From positions 620,001 through 684,000 of the forward strand of contig NZ_CP013386.1 of the NCBI RefSeq assembly GCF_001523745.2: 64,000 nucleotides of DNA. Reading direction: 5' to 3'. The notes under the pieces were generated by a model. It searched no databases. It had not been told where the DNA came from and saw only the letters and a list, made by a program, of their open reading frames with translations. This DNA is from Burkholderia mayonis. Lineage in GTDB: Bacteria > Pseudomonadota > Gammaproteobacteria > Burkholderiales > Burkholderiaceae. Each line of letters opens with the position of its first letter. Position 1 is the first letter of the stretch. The position numbers were made by a program, and so were the translations under genes. Of this stretch, positions 36,347 to 49,855 are shown piece by piece.

Positions 36347-37282
36347 ATGCTGCTCCGACATATTCGCTATTTCCTCGCCGTCGCCGAGCAGGGGAATTTC
36401 ACGCGCGCGGCCGAGGCGCTGCACGTGTCGCAGCCGACGCTGTCGCAGCAGATCCGTCAGCTCGAGGACACGCTCGGCGTGCAACTGTTCGACCGCTCGG
36501 CGCGCACGTTACGGCTGACCGAGTTCGGCGCCGCGTATGCGCGGCATGCGCGGGCCGCGTTGCAGCAGCTGGAGGCTGGGCGGCGTGCGGTGCACGACGT
36601 CGAGAGTCTGCAGAGCGGGTCGCTGCGGCTCGCGATGACGCCGACCTTCTCCGCATACCTGATCGGCTGGCTGATCGACGGCTTCAACGCGCGCTATCCG
36701 AACCTGAAGCTGACGATCCGCGAGATGCCGCAGGAGCAGATCGAGCCGCTGCTCGCCGACGACGAGCTCGACGTCGGGATTGCGTTCGACCCGGCGCAGT
36801 CGCCGGAAATCGAAGCGACGCCGCTGTGGGTTGAGACGCTCGCGCTCGTCGTTGGCCGCGATCACCGATATGCGCGGCGCCGCAAGCCGCTTTCGGCCGG
36901 CGAGGCCGGCGACGAGTCGCTGATTCTACTGAGCCGCGCGTTCGCGACGCGCAGCAAGGTCGATCAGTATTTCCATCGCAACGGCGTGACGCCGCGCGTC
37001 GCGATCGAGGTGAACTCGATCAGTGCGATGCTCGAGATGGTGCGCGGCGGCCGGATCGCGACGGTGTTGCCGTCGGCGATCGCCGCGCGTCATGACGACT
37101 TGTGCGCGATCCGGCTCGAGCCGCCGCTGCCGCGGCGCACCGCCGCGCTGCTGACGCGCAAGGGCGGTTATCGAAGCGCGGCGATGCGTGCGTTCATCGA
37201 CTATGCGTTGGCGAGGCGGCATGAAGTCAGCAAGGGCGGCGGCGCGTCCAGGGGCGACGAGGCAGCGGGGGACGACGAGTAG
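36347..37282 (+). CDS. cynR: LysR-family activator of the cyanate operon
   Basis: LysR-type regulator, 311 residues. The helix-turn-helix is at residues 1-60: LLRHIRYFLAVAEQGNFTRA, then LHVSQPTLSQQIRQLE and LGVQLFDRSARTLRLTEFG. The effector domain follows to the end (LRLAMTPTFSAYLIG and onward). The start is placed at MLLRHIRYF because LysR proteins begin there. In E. coli CynR activates cynTSX in response to cyanate; the divergent placement next to cynT here is the same. Confidence 0.92.
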   Translation: MLLRHIRYFLAVAEQGNFTRAAEALHVSQPTLSQQIRQLEDTLGVQLFDRSARTLRLTEFGAAYARHARAALQQLEAGRRAVHDVESLQSGSLRLAMTPTFSAYLIGWLIDGFNARYPNLKLTIREMPQEQIEPLLADDELDVGIAFDPAQSPEIEATPLWVETLALVVGRDHRYARRRKPLSAGEAGDESLILLSRAFATRSKVDQYFHRNGVTPRVAIEVNSISAMLEMVRGGRIATVLPSAIAARHDDLCAIRLEPPLPRRTAALLTRKGGYRSAAMRAFIDYALARRHEVSKGGGASRGDEAAGDDE

Positions 37283-37693
37283 GCGCGAAGCGCACGGAGC
37301 CTCGTGCGTGACGTCTTCTTGCGGCGGGCTCGATCGACGAAGCGGTATCGAAGGGTGACGCAGTTTCGATATGCGATTCGCCACGAAAACACGGGGAAGC
37401 CGAGGCATCGCGCAATGCATGCATCGTTGTCGCCGACCGCCGACCGCCGACCGCCGACCGCCGACCGCCGACCGCCGACCGCCGACCGCCGACCGCCGAC
37501 CGCTGACCGTCGAACGTCGAACGTCGAACGTCGAACGTCGAACGTCGAACGTCGAACGTCGCGCCGAACCGTCGAATACGGTGCGCGAATCCGAACGACC
37601 TATGGAGAGACGGGCAGAGGAAGGCGTACGCGTTGAACGCGCCGCCGCACGTTTCGACGACGCTTGGTGCACGAACTGCCGGCGCGCCGCGCG
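37283..37693. other. 411-base intergenic region with second heptamer array
   Basis: No gene is supported between cynR and the GntR gene. The main content is the tandem repeat at 37433-37558. The remaining sequence shows no clear promoter or terminator. Confidence 0.7.
37433..37558. repeat. Heptanucleotide tandem repeat (CCGACCG / TCGAACG)
   Basis: Eighteen heptamers without interruption: ten CCGACCG (37433-37502), one CTGACCG, then seven TCGAACG (37510-37558). Like the array at 33544, it has two blocks of related units with a transitional copy between them. It is intergenic, and the unit length would shift any reading frame. Confidence 0.95.
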
Positions 37694-38386
37694 TCAGCCC
37701 TTCGGCGTCGGAAAGAACACGCCCGCGCGCCGCGCGGCGTTCGAGATGTGCGCTTCGATCGCCGCGCCCGCCGCGGCGGGGTTCTTCGCGATCAGCGCGT
37801 CGAGAATCGCGCGATGCTCGTGATACGTCGACAGCACGAGCTCGCGCCGATAGAACGGCATCCGCTGGCTTTCCTTCATGATGTCCGCGCTGCCGCGCAG
37901 GATCGACTCGATCGCCGCATTGCCGGCAAGATTGACGATCCGCATGTGGAAGTCGAAGTCGAGCTGCGACGCGTAGTCGAGCTCGTCGTTCGCGAGCGCT
38001 TCCTGCAGCGCGGCGACGTTCTCCTCGAACCACGCGAGATCCTGCTCGCTGACAGCGAGCGCGGCCATCCGCGCGGCGAAGCCTTCGAGCGCGTAGCGCA
38101 TCTGATAGGTGTCGGGCAGCGACGATTGCTCGGCGAAGCGCCAGGCGTGGACGGCGTTCGCCTGCGCGCTTTCGACGTACACGCCTTTGCCCGGACGGAT
38201 GCGCAGCATCCCGAGCGCTTCGAGCGTCGACAGCGCCTCGCGCAGCGACGCGCGGCTGATCTCCAGTTCTTCAGACAATTGACGTTGCGCGGGCAACAGG
38301 CTGCCGACGGGATAGAAGCCGCTCTCGATCCGGTCGCGGATCGTGGCGATGGCGGCGTCGGTGACGGTGTGCGGAACATTTTTCAT
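37694..38386 (-). CDS. GntR-family (FCD domain) regulator of the ureide cluster
   Basis: 230-residue transcription factor. The winged helix-turn-helix is at about residues 8-75: AIATIRDRIESGFYPVGSLLP, in parts, then LSEELEISRASLREALSTLEALGMLRIRPGKGVYV. The FCD effector domain has the expected Asp and His metal or ligand residues (DFDFHMRIVNLAGN, then YHEHRAILDAL). It is divergent from dctA and the allantoin genes. A TGGTC-N-GACCA palindrome next to the dctA promoter is its probable operator. The ligand may be allantoate or glyoxylate; this is inference. Confidence 0.92.
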   Translation of the reverse strand: MKNVPHTVTDAAIATIRDRIESGFYPVGSLLPAQRQLSEELEISRASLREALSTLEALGMLRIRPGKGVYVESAQANAVHAWRFAEQSSLPDTYQMRYALEGFAARMAALAVSEQDLAWFEENVAALQEALANDELDYASQLDFDFHMRIVNLAGNAAIESILRGSADIMKESQRMPFYRRELVLSTYHEHRAILDALIAKNPAAAGAAIEAHISNAARRAGVFFPTPKG

Positions 38387-38543
38387 GCAGTGGATCGATT
38401 GTGCGGTCTGACCGGCATTGTAAACCGCTCCCCGCGGCGCGCGCTCCGGCTCCGGGAAAGCGATGATCCGGCATGCGCCGCGGTATCGAAACGACCGCCG
38501 AACGACCGCCGAAAAGCGCGGGTAATCCCTATTTCTGGCGTCC

Positions 38544-38572
38544 TTGACTCGACTATATCGGCTTCCTACTAT
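38544..38572 (+). promoter_or_regulatory. Sigma-70-type promoter of dctA
   Basis: TTGACT (38544-38549) and TACTAT (38567-38572) are separated by exactly 17 bases. The predicted start of transcription is about 38579, immediately before the operator palindrome. Confidence 0.75.
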
Positions 38573-38584
38573 CGTCCATAACAG

Positions 38585-38601
38585 TACTGGTCGGACCAGT
38601 A
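38585..38601. promoter_or_regulatory. GntR-type operator in front of dctA
   Basis: Perfect palindrome TACTGGTC-G-GACCAGTA, 17 bases. The TGGTC-N-GACCA core is the typical recognition pattern of FadR-subfamily GntR proteins. It lies over the first transcribed bases, where a bound repressor would block dctA. Confidence 0.8.
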
Positions 38602-38641
38602 TGAACAGACGAATCCGCAACCGTTGTGACGGGAGAACGCC

Positions 38642-39964
38642 GTGTCGAAGTTTCTCAATTCGCTGTTTGGTCGAGTGGTCATCGCGCTTTTGATCGGCGT
38701 GGCGCTCGGCGCCTTTTTTCCGCACTTCGCGCAGTCGCTGCGACCGTTGGGTGACGGATTCCTGAAGTTGATCAAGATGGTGATCGGGCCGATCGTGTTT
38801 TGCGTCGTCGTGAGCGGCATGGCGAACGCGGGCGATCTGAAGAAGGTCGGCCGCGTCGGCCTGAAGGCCATCGTCTACTTCGAAGCGATGACGACGCTCG
38901 CGCTCGGCATCGGCCTCGTGCTCGCGTATCTAACGAAGCCGGGCGTCGGGATGAACGTCGATCTGCACACGCTCGACCCCGCGTCGCTCGCCGATTACGC
39001 GAAGAACGCGCAGAGCCTGAAGGATACGGCGGGCTATCTGCTGAAGATCATCCCCGAGACCGCGTTCGACGCGTTCGCGAAGGGCGACATCCTGCAGATC
39101 CTCGTGTTCTCGGTGTTGTTCGGCTCCGCGCTGTCCCTCCTCGGCGACAAGGCGAAGCGCGTGAACACGCTGATCGACGAATTCGCGCAAGTGTTCTTCC
39201 GCGTGATGGGCTTCATCATCAAGCTCGCGCCGCTCGGCGTGCTTGGCGCGATCGCGTTCACGACCGGCAAGTACGGCGTCGCGTCGCTCAAGCAGCTCGG
39301 GCTCCTCGTGATCGTGTTCTACGTGAGCTGCGCCGCGTTCGTCGCGATCGTGCTCGGCGCGGTGATGAAGCTCGCGGGCTTCTCGGTGTTCAAGCTGATC
39401 CGCTACCTGCGCGAAGAGCTGCTGATCGTGCTCGGCACCGCGTCGTCGGACGCCGTGCTGCCGCAGGTGATGCGCAAGCTCGAATGGCTCGGCGTGAAGG
39501 ATTCGACGGTCGGTCTCGTGATCCCGACCGGCTACTCGTTCAACCTCGACGGCTTCTCGATCTATCTGACGCTCGCCGTGCTCTTCATCGCGCAGGCGAC
39601 CAACACGCCGCTGTCGATGCACGACCTGATCGTCGTGCTGCTCGTGTCGCTCATCACGTCGAAGGGCGCGCACGGGATTCCCGGCTCGGCGATCGTGATT
39701 CTCGCCGCGACGCTGTCGGCGATCCCCGCGCTGCCCGTGCTCGGCCTCGTGCTGATCCTGCCCGTCGACTGGTTCGTCGGCATCGCCCGCGCGCTCACGA
39801 ACCTGCTCGGCAACTGCGTCGCGACGATCGTCGTCGCCGTGTGGGAGAACGACATCGACAAGGTCCGCGCGAAGCGCGTGCTGAACGAGGAACTGCGCTA
39901 CGTGCCGGCGGGCGAGGAGGGCTCGAACGGCGCGATCGCGAACGGCGGCGCGCACGCGCTCTGA
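38642..39964 (+). CDS. dctA: DctA-type dicarboxylate/proton symporter
   Basis: DAACS-family carrier of 440 residues with eight membrane segments and two re-entrant loops. [43 protein letters not shown] in parts, [17 protein letters not shown] (serine-rich loop), [18 protein letters not shown] and [19 protein letters not shown] are the family signatures. The class moves succinate, fumarate and malate with protons. Its operator and its place with alc and allA suggest it may instead serve a ureide-derived anion here. The GTG start follows GGGAGAAC. Confidence 0.92.
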   Translation: MSKFLNSLFGRVVIALLIGVALGAFFPHFAQSLRPLGDGFLKLIKMVIGPIVFCVVVSGMANAGDLKKVGRVGLKAIVYFEAMTTLALGIGLVLAYLTKPGVGMNVDLHTLDPASLADYAKNAQSLKDTAGYLLKIIPETAFDAFAKGDILQILVFSVLFGSALSLLGDKAKRVNTLIDEFAQVFFRVMGFIIKLAPLGVLGAIAFTTGKYGVASLKQLGLLVIVFYVSCAAFVAIVLGAVMKLAGFSVFKLIRYLREELLIVLGTASSDAVLPQVMRKLEWLGVKDSTVGLVIPTGYSFNLDGFSIYLTLAVLFIAQATNTPLSMHDLIVVLLVSLITSKGAHGIPGSAIVILAATLSAIPALPVLGLVLILPVDWFVGIARALTNLLGNCVATIVVAVWENDIDKVRAKRVLNEELRYVPAGEEGSNGAIANGGAHAL

Positions 39965-40067
39965 CGCTGCGCCGCCCGGCATCGCGCGCCGGCGCGGCGG
40001 CTCGCGCCGGCGCTTCGTTTTTCAGGTTTTCAGCTTTTCGGATGCACACCCAACAATAGGAGACGAC

Positions 40068-41078
40068 ATGGCCGCCCCGATTCTCGATCCGAACGCGCCT
40101 GCGTTCACGCGCCGCTACATGAATCTCGCCGATCCGCGCCTGGGCGCGAAGGCGCTCTTCGCGAGCGACGAATTCTTCGCGCCGAAGGAGCGGATGCTCG
40201 ATCCGGAGCCCGCCGTGTTCATCCCCGGCAAGTACGACGACCACGGCAAGTGGATGGACGGCTGGGAGACGCGCAGAAAGCGCACGACGGGCCACGACTT
40301 CTGCGTGGTGAGGCTCGCGCGGCCGGGCGTCGTGCACGGCGTCGATCTCGACACGAGCCACTTCACCGGCAATTTCCCGCCCGCTGCGTCGATCGACGCG
40401 TGCGTGTCGGATGCGGCCACGCCGCCCGACCACGCCGACTGGCAGGCGCTCGTGTCCGCGACGACGCTGTCGGGCAACCAGCATCACTACGTCGAGGTGA
40501 GCAATCCGCAGGCTTATACGCACCTGCGCGTCAACCTGTATCCGGACGGCGGGCTCGCGCGGCTGCGCGTGTACGGCCAGCCGCAGCGCGACTGGCGCCG
40601 CGCGCCGGGCGGCGAGCGCGTCGATCTCGCCGCGATCGAGAACGGCGCGTACCTCGTCGCCGCGAACAACGAGCACTTCGGGCCGGCGTCGCGGATGCTG
40701 ATGCCCGGGCGCGGCGTGAACATGGGCGACGGCTGGGAGACCCGCCGCCGCCGCGAGCCCGGCAACGACTGGGCGATCGTCGCGCTCGCGCGGCCGGGCG
40801 TGATTCGCAGGGTCGAAGTCGATACCGCGCACTTCAAGGGCAATTTCCCGGACCGCTGCTCGCTGCAGGCGGCGCGCGTCGCGGGCGGCACCGACGCGTC
40901 GCTCGTCACGCAAGCGATGTTCTGGCCGACGCTGCTTCCCGAGCAGCCGCTCAAGATGGACAGCGTGCACACGTTCGAGGCGGAGCTCGCCGCGCTCGGC
41001 CCCGTCACGCACGTGCGCTTCAACATCCATCCGGATGGCGGCGTGTCGCGGCTGCGCCTCTGGGGCGAGCTCGCGTAA
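40068..41078 (+). CDS. alc: Allantoicase
   Basis: Hydrolyses allantoate to ureidoglycolate and urea. Of 336 residues, two homologous beta-sandwich domains are readable: [24 protein letters not shown] in parts (about 57-78) and [19 protein letters not shown] (second copy, about 222-240), each followed by a [22 protein letters not shown] segment. AGGAGACGAC precedes the ATG. It is 103 bases after dctA and 6 before allA. With the latter it forms the last steps of purine-ureide breakdown to glyoxylate. Confidence 0.95.
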   Translation: MAAPILDPNAPAFTRRYMNLADPRLGAKALFASDEFFAPKERMLDPEPAVFIPGKYDDHGKWMDGWETRRKRTTGHDFCVVRLARPGVVHGVDLDTSHFTGNFPPAASIDACVSDAATPPDHADWQALVSATTLSGNQHHYVEVSNPQAYTHLRVNLYPDGGLARLRVYGQPQRDWRRAPGGERVDLAAIENGAYLVAANNEHFGPASRMLMPGRGVNMGDGWETRRRREPGNDWAIVALARPGVIRRVEVDTAHFKGNFPDRCSLQAARVAGGTDASLVTQAMFWPTLLPEQPLKMDSVHTFEAELAALGPVTHVRFNIHPDGGVSRLRLWGELA

Positions 41079-41084
41079 CGGAGG

Positions 41085-41615
41085 ATGCGCATGGAAACGC
41101 TGCGTACTCTGCGCCTCGAGCGCCTGACGCGGGAAGCGTTCGCGCCGTTCGGCGACGTGATCGAGCTGGCCGGCGCGCGCCGCATCCTGATCAACGGTGG
41201 GACGACCGAGCGCTTCCACGATCTCGCGTCGATCGATGTCGCCGAAGCGGGCGGGCGGCCGCTCGTCAGCCTGTTTCGCGCGCAGCCGCGCGCGTGGCCG
41301 ATCGAGATCGACATGATGGAGCGCCATCCGCTCGGCAGCCAGGCGTTCGTGCCGCTCGCGGCGGTCGCGCGCTACGCGATCGTCGTCGCGCCGGCCGGCG
41401 AATTCGATCCGACCCGGATGTGTGCGTTTCTTGCGCAAGGCTGGCAAGGCGTCAATTACGCGAAGGGCGTGTGGCACCATCCGCTCCTCGCGCTCGACGC
41501 GCTCAGCGACTTCGTCGTGGTCGACCGTGGCGGCGCGCAGCCGAACTGCGACGAGATCGCGCTCGATGCGCGCTGGCGGCTCGTCGCGGGCGACGCGCAC
41601 GCGAACGCCGCCTGA
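41085..41615 (+). CDS. allA: Ureidoglycolate lyase
   Basis: Splits ureidoglycolate to glyoxylate and urea. The 176-residue cupin-like protein has [15 protein letters not shown] near the start, [31 protein letters not shown] (metal or substrate site), and [13 protein letters not shown], as in AllA. Met3 is an alternative start. Six bases separate it from alc, so both are translated from one message. A bidirectional terminator follows before fur. Confidence 0.94.
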   Translation: MRMETLRTLRLERLTREAFAPFGDVIELAGARRILINGGTTERFHDLASIDVAEAGGRPLVSLFRAQPRAWPIEIDMMERHPLGSQAFVPLAAVARYAIVVAPAGEFDPTRMCAFLAQGWQGVNYAKGVWHHPLLALDALSDFVVVDRGGAQPNCDEIALDARWRLVAGDAHANAA

Positions 41616-41637
41616 CGCGCACGCCGCGCGCGACGCA

Positions 41638-41672
41638 AAAGGCCCGGTCAGGCTTGCGCCGGCCGGGCCTTT
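41638..41672. terminator. Bidirectional terminator between allA and fur
   Basis: AAAAGGCCCGG and CCGGGCCTTT arms surround a 15-base loop. A-run on one side and T-run on the other serve both convergent genes. Confidence 0.85.
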
Positions 41673-41717
41673 CGCATGCGCGGCGGGCGTGCCGCGCCGC
41701 AAGCGTTCAGGTTGCGC

Positions 41718-42146
41718 TTAGTGCTTGCGATACGGGCAGTTTTCCGTCGTGCACGAGCCGTACATCGCGAGCGAATGCTCCTGCAGCTTGAAGCCGCGTT
41801 CCTTTGCGATCGATTGTTGACGGGTTTCGATCTCGGCGTCGAAGAACTCTTCGACGCGGCCGCAGTCGAGGCACACGAGGTGGTCGTGGTGCGAGCCTTC
41901 GTTCAGCTCGAACACGGCCTTGCCGGATTCGAAGTTGCTGCGCGACAGCAGCCCCGCCTGCTCGAACTGGGTGAGCACGCGGTAGACGGTCGCGAGGCCG
42001 ATGTCGAGTTCCTCGTGCAGCAGGTTGCGATAGACGTCTTCAGCCGTCAGGTGGCGCACCGGGCTCTGCTGGAAAATTTCGAGAATCTTGAGGCGCGGTA
42101 GGGTGGCCTTGAGCCCGATGTTTTTGAGATCGGTGGGATTGGTCAT
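41718..42146 (-). CDS. fur: Ferric uptake regulator
   Basis: Iron-responsive repressor, 142 residues. The DNA-binding part ([12 protein letters not shown], then [26 protein letters not shown]) occupies the first 80 residues. Metal sites are complete: His86-His87-Asp88-His89 in [13 protein letters not shown], and Cys92, Cys95, Cys132 and Cys137 for structural zinc. Divergent from bamE with 153 bases between the starts, where TACAAT (42165-42170) is a possible -10 element. The fur-bamE arrangement is common in beta-proteobacteria. Confidence 0.97.
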   Translation of the reverse strand: MTNPTDLKNIGLKATLPRLKILEIFQQSPVRHLTAEDVYRNLLHEELDIGLATVYRVLTQFEQAGLLSRSNFESGKAVFELNEGSHHDHLVCLDCGRVEEFFDAEIETRQQSIAKERGFKLQEHSLAMYGSCTTENCPYRKH

Positions 42147-42290
42147 GGCTAGGCGTCCCTAGAGTACAATGCAGGGCTTCAATAGTACCGGCTTTTCGCC
42201 TTTTCAGTCATCTGTGACATTCTCGCGCGGCCTCGGACAAGGGCCAGCACGGTGAGGGAAATGATTCCAAGATCTCTTTTGCAACTTCAG

Positions 42291-42295
42291 AGGAG
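42291..42295 (+). promoter_or_regulatory. Ribosome binding site deciding the bamE start
   Basis: AGGAG lies four bases before ATG 42300. Upstream in-frame GTG 42252 and ATG 42261 lack such a site and would disturb the lipoprotein signal. Confidence 0.65.
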
Positions 42296-42299
42296 CCGC

Positions 42300-43097
42300 A
42301 TGCGGAGCACCGTCATCGCAGCTGTCGCCGTGGTCGGACTGGCCGCCTGTTCGTCGTACGACAGCGTGACTCAGCGGATCGCTCAGAGCATCACGCCATA
42401 TCGGATCACCGTCGTCCAGGGCAATTTCGTGTCGCAGGAAAAGGCCTCGCAGCTACAGGCCGGCATGTCGCGGGACCAGGTGCGCACGCTCCTCGGCACG
42501 CCGCTTCTGACCGACATGTTCCATGCGGATCGCTGGGATTACATCTTCTACTTCAAGCGCGGCTCGACGTCGGTCGTCCAGCAGCGCGATCTCGTGCTGA
42601 ACTTCTCGGGCGACCGCCTCGCGAGCTGGTCGGGCGCCGACAACCTGCCGTCCGAGCTCGATCTGCTCGCCGACATCGACGGCGATCGCCGTGGCAAGAA
42701 GGCGAAGCAGGCGGCAGCCGCCGTGGCCGCGAGCGCCGCCGCGTCGGAAGTCGCCGCGGCGGCTCCCGAAGCCGAGCAGGCGGCGGACCAGAACGACGCG
42801 AACGCGCAGGCGGCGCGCGCGGCGAACCGCGCGACCGCGCAGGTGTCGGGCCAGGGCGGCGCGGCGGGCCGTTTCTCGCCGTCCGCGCAGGCTGCGCCGA
42901 ACGCGCCGACCCCGGGCGGCCTGCCGCCCGGCGCGGCTCCCGCGATCCAGCCGCAGTTCCAGTTCCATCGTCCGCCTCCGCCGCCGACGCCCGGCGGCGC
43001 GAGCCAGCCGGTCGGCCCGCAGGGCGCCGACAGCCTGCCGAACCAGCCGCTCACGGCGCCGGCGCCCGCATCCGGCGTGCCGGGAACGGGCGGTTGA
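42300..43097 (+). CDS. bamE: Outer-membrane assembly lipoprotein BamE with long C-terminal tail
   Basis: Small lipoprotein of the BAM complex that inserts beta-barrels in the outer membrane. From ATG 42300 it has 265 residues. The lipobox is VGLAAC near residue 17. The BamE domain follows to about residue 110: VQGNFVSQEKASQLQAGMSRDQVRTLLGTP in parts, and DRWDYIFYFKRG. The remaining 150 residues are low-complexity Ala/Gln, then Pro/Gly-rich (HRPPPPPTPGG). The E. coli protein stops soon after the domain, so the tail is lineage-specific and could span toward peptidoglycan. Confidence 0.92.
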   Translation: MRSTVIAAVAVVGLAACSSYDSVTQRIAQSITPYRITVVQGNFVSQEKASQLQAGMSRDQVRTLLGTPLLTDMFHADRWDYIFYFKRGSTSVVQQRDLVLNFSGDRLASWSGADNLPSELDLLADIDGDRRGKKAKQAAAAVAASAAASEVAAAAPEAEQAADQNDANAQAARAANRATAQVSGQGGAAGRFSPSAQAAPNAPTPGGLPPGAAPAIQPQFQFHRPPPPPTPGGASQPVGPQGADSLPNQPLTAPAPASGVPGTGG

Positions 43098-43161
43098 TCC
43101 GGCGTCCGAATCAAACCGGGGCGGCACGCGCCGCCCGTCTTTCATTCGTAGCAGGTAGCGC

Positions 43162-43968
43162 ATGTCGTCCATGAAGATTGCGATTGCTGGTGCATCGGGC
43201 CGGATGGGCCGGATGCTGATCGAAGCGGTGCTCGCCGCACCCGACGCGACGCTCGTCGGCGCGCTCGACCGCGCGGGCTCGCCGCAGCTCGGCCAGGACG
43301 CGGGCGCGTTCCTCGGCACGCAAACCGGCGTCGCGCTCACCGACGATATCGAGCGCGTGTGCGCCGAGGCCGACTACCTGATCGACTTCACCCGCCCCGA
43401 AGGCACGCTCGTCCACCTGGACGCGGCGCTGCGCCACGACGTGAAGCTCGTGATCGGCACGACGGGCTTCAGCGAGCCGCAGAAGGAGAATCTGCGCGCG
43501 GCGGGCGAGAAGATCGCGCTCGTGTTCTCGGCGAACATGAGCGTCGGCGTGAACGTCACGACGAAGCTGCTCGAATTCGCGGCGAAGCAGTTCGCGCAGG
43601 GCTACGACATCGAGATCATCGAGGCGCACCATCGGCACAAGGTCGACGCGCCATCCGGCACCGCGCTGATGATGGGCGAGACGATCGCGTCCGCGCTCGG
43701 CCGCTCGCTCGACGATTGCGCGGTCTACGGCCGCCACGGCGTGACGGGCGAGCGCGATCCGTCGACGATCGGCTTCTCGGCGATCCGCGGCGGCGACATC
43801 GTCGGCGACCACACGGTGCTCTTCGCCGGCATCGGCGAGCGCATCGAGATCACGCACAAGTCGGCGAGCCGCGTGTCGTATGCGCAGGGCTCGCTGCGCG
43901 CTGCGCGCTTCCTCGCAGGCCACGCGACCGGCTTCTTCGACATGCAGGACGTGCTCGGCCTGCGCTGA
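43162..43968 (+). CDS. dapB: 4-hydroxy-tetrahydrodipicolinate reductase
   Basis: NAD(P)H-dependent step of lysine and meso-DAP synthesis. In 268 residues, [19 protein letters not shown] is the nucleotide motif, [10 protein letters not shown] and [10 protein letters not shown] line the active site, and [18 protein letters not shown] is the catalytic signature. It may begin at Met1 or at Met4 (43171). It follows bamE and is followed within 20 bases by an ExbB-like gene, probably one transcription unit. Confidence 0.96.
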   Translation: MSSMKIAIAGASGRMGRMLIEAVLAAPDATLVGALDRAGSPQLGQDAGAFLGTQTGVALTDDIERVCAEADYLIDFTRPEGTLVHLDAALRHDVKLVIGTTGFSEPQKENLRAAGEKIALVFSANMSVGVNVTTKLLEFAAKQFAQGYDIEIIEAHHRHKVDAPSGTALMMGETIASALGRSLDDCAVYGRHGVTGERDPSTIGFSAIRGGDIVGDHTVLFAGIGERIEITHKSASRVSYAQGSLRAARFLAGHATGFFDMQDVLGLR

Positions 43969-43988
43969 GCGTCACCCCGCGGGCACCG

Positions 43989-47977
<3,989 letters not shown>

Positions 47978-48018
47978 CGGCGCACGGCGGCGCAGGCACG
48001 CATCAGCAAGGAGCGAAG

Positions 48019-48570
48019 GTGATCCGCAGATCGTTTTTGATGCTCGTGGGCAGCGCGGTGCTGTTGTCCGCGTGCGGTTTCAAGCTGCGCGGGCAGCAGG
48101 ACTACGCGTTCAAGCGCCTGTTCATCGCCGGTGCGCCGCCCGCCGCGGCGGCGCGGCTCACGCGCCTCGTCGAGGCCGGCAGCGACACGAAGCTCGTCAA
48201 GACGGCCGACGAGGCGGACGCGGTGCTGAACGTGTCCGAGTCGCGCGGGCAGGGCACGCTGACGCTCGACCGGTTCGGCACGGTCCAGGAGTACCAGCTC
48301 AACTACTCGCTGAACTACACGCTGTTCGGCAAGGACGGCACCGCGCTGATCCCGCCGAGCACGATCGCGCTCAACCGCGCGATGACGTACAGCGCGCAGT
48401 ACACGAACGCGAAGGCGCAGGAGTCCGAGATCCTGTTCGCAGACATGCAGAACGACGCGATCGATCAGCTGATGCGCCGTCTCGCGATCGTGCGCTCGCT
48501 GCATCCGGAGCCGGGCCAGGGCGTGCCGGCCGTCGCGCCGCGCGCGCCGCTGCCGCCGCCGCCGCTGTGA
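48019..48570 (+). CDS. lptE: LPS-assembly lipoprotein LptE
   Basis: Outer-membrane lipoprotein that plugs LptD during lipopolysaccharide export. It has 183 residues and starts at GTG (IRRSFLMLVGSAVLLSACGF) with AAGGAG upstream; the lipobox LLSAC places the lipidated Cys near residue 18. The mature N-terminus GFKLRGQQDYAFKRLFIAG and the segment EILFADMQNDAIDQLMRRLAIV are typical. A proline-rich tail ends the protein. It sits between leuS and holA. Confidence 0.94.
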   Translation: MIRRSFLMLVGSAVLLSACGFKLRGQQDYAFKRLFIAGAPPAAAARLTRLVEAGSDTKLVKTADEADAVLNVSESRGQGTLTLDRFGTVQEYQLNYSLNYTLFGKDGTALIPPSTIALNRAMTYSAQYTNAKAQESEILFADMQNDAIDQLMRRLAIVRSLHPEPGQGVPAVAPRAPLPPPPL

Positions 48571-48615
48571 TCGCCGCGTTTTCCATGTCTTGTTCAACGA
48601 CGCACGCAGGAACCG

Positions 48616-49704
48616 ATGCAACTGCGACTTGACGCGCTGGAGCCGCATCTCGCGAAAGGGCTCGCCGGGCTGTACGTCGTCTACGGCGACGAGCCGCTGC
48701 TCGCGCAGGAGGCGTGCGACCGGATCCGCGCGGCCGCGCGCGCGGCGGGCTTCACCGAGCGCTCGGTGCATACCGTCGAGCGCGGCTTCGACTGGAGCAC
48801 GCTGATCGGCGCGAGCCAGGCGATGTCGCTGTTCGGCGACCGGCAACTGGTCGAGCTGCGGATTCCGTCCGGCAAGCCCGGCAAGGACGGCGCCGACGCG
48901 CTGAAGACGCTCGCCGGCGCGGACAATCCGGACGTGCTGATGCTCGTCACGCTGCCGCGGCTCGATTCGGCGACGCAGAAATCCGCGTGGTTCACCGCGC
49001 TCCTGAACGCGGGCGTTGCACTCAAGGTCGATCCGGTCGACCGCGCGCAATTGCCGAACTGGATCGGCCAGCGGCTCGCACTGCAGGGCCAGCGGGTCGC
49101 GCCGGGCGAGGACGGACGGCGCGCGCTCGCGTTCGTCGCCGAGCGCGTCGAGGGCAATCTGCTTGCCGCGCACCAGGAGATTCAGAAGCTCGGCCTGCTG
49201 TATCCGGCCGGCACGCTGAGGTTCGAGCAGATCCAGGATGCGGTGCTGAACGTCGCGCGCTACGACGTGTTCAAGCTCAACGAAGCGATGCTCGCGGGCG
49301 ACGCCGCGCGGCTCGCGCGGATGATCGACGGCCTGAAAGGCGAGGGCGAGGCGCTCGTGCTCGTGCTGTGGGCGGTCGTCGACGAACTGCGCACGCTGCT
49401 CAAGATCAAGCGCGGCGTCGCGGCCGGCAAGCCGCTTGCCGTGCTCGTGCGCGAGAACCGCGTGTGGGGGCCGCGCGAGCGGCTCGTCGGGCCCGCGCTC
49501 TCGCGCGTGTCCGAAGCGGAGCTCGAGCACGCGCTCGCATTCGCCGCGCGGCTCGACCGGCAGGTCAAGGGGCTCGCCGCGGTGTCGCGCGGCCCGGCGC
49601 GCGGCGAGCCGCCGCCTGACCCGTGGGACGGCCTGTTCCAGCTCGCGATGACGGTCGCGCGCGCGGCCGGACCTGGCGGCGACATGCCGCGCCGGCCAGC
49701 CTGA
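48616..49704 (+). CDS. holA: DNA polymerase III delta subunit
   Basis: Clamp-loader subunit that opens the beta clamp. The 362 residues show the AAA-like N-terminal region [22 protein letters not shown], in parts, the clamp-binding [13 protein letters not shown] motif [19 protein letters not shown], and the C-terminal collar with [24 protein letters not shown] in parts. Follows lptE after 45 bases. Confidence 0.95.
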   Translation: MQLRLDALEPHLAKGLAGLYVVYGDEPLLAQEACDRIRAAARAAGFTERSVHTVERGFDWSTLIGASQAMSLFGDRQLVELRIPSGKPGKDGADALKTLAGADNPDVLMLVTLPRLDSATQKSAWFTALLNAGVALKVDPVDRAQLPNWIGQRLALQGQRVAPGEDGRRALAFVAERVEGNLLAAHQEIQKLGLLYPAGTLRFEQIQDAVLNVARYDVFKLNEAMLAGDAARLARMIDGLKGEGEALVLVLWAVVDELRTLLKIKRGVAAGKPLAVLVRENRVWGPRERLVGPALSRVSEAELEHALAFAARLDRQVKGLAAVSRGPARGEPPPDPWDGLFQLAMTVARAAGPGGDMPRRPA

Positions 49705-49855
49705 GCGCGCTTTCGCGCCGGCGCTTACAATCCGGCATGGAGCGGCTGCGTGCCGCCGCGCGGCTGCCGGCGCGGCGCCCGGCGCCCGGCCTGCGGCCGG
49801 TTTTCCGACAATCGTTTTTCCGCCGCTCGACGCGGCTTGCATTGCGAGTCTCACG

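Noticed and set aside
37304..37823. Frames reading through the second heptamer array (DRRPPTA or ERRTSNV peptides)
   Set aside because: The same repeat artefact: intergenic, no initiation signal, ends in antisense of the GntR gene.
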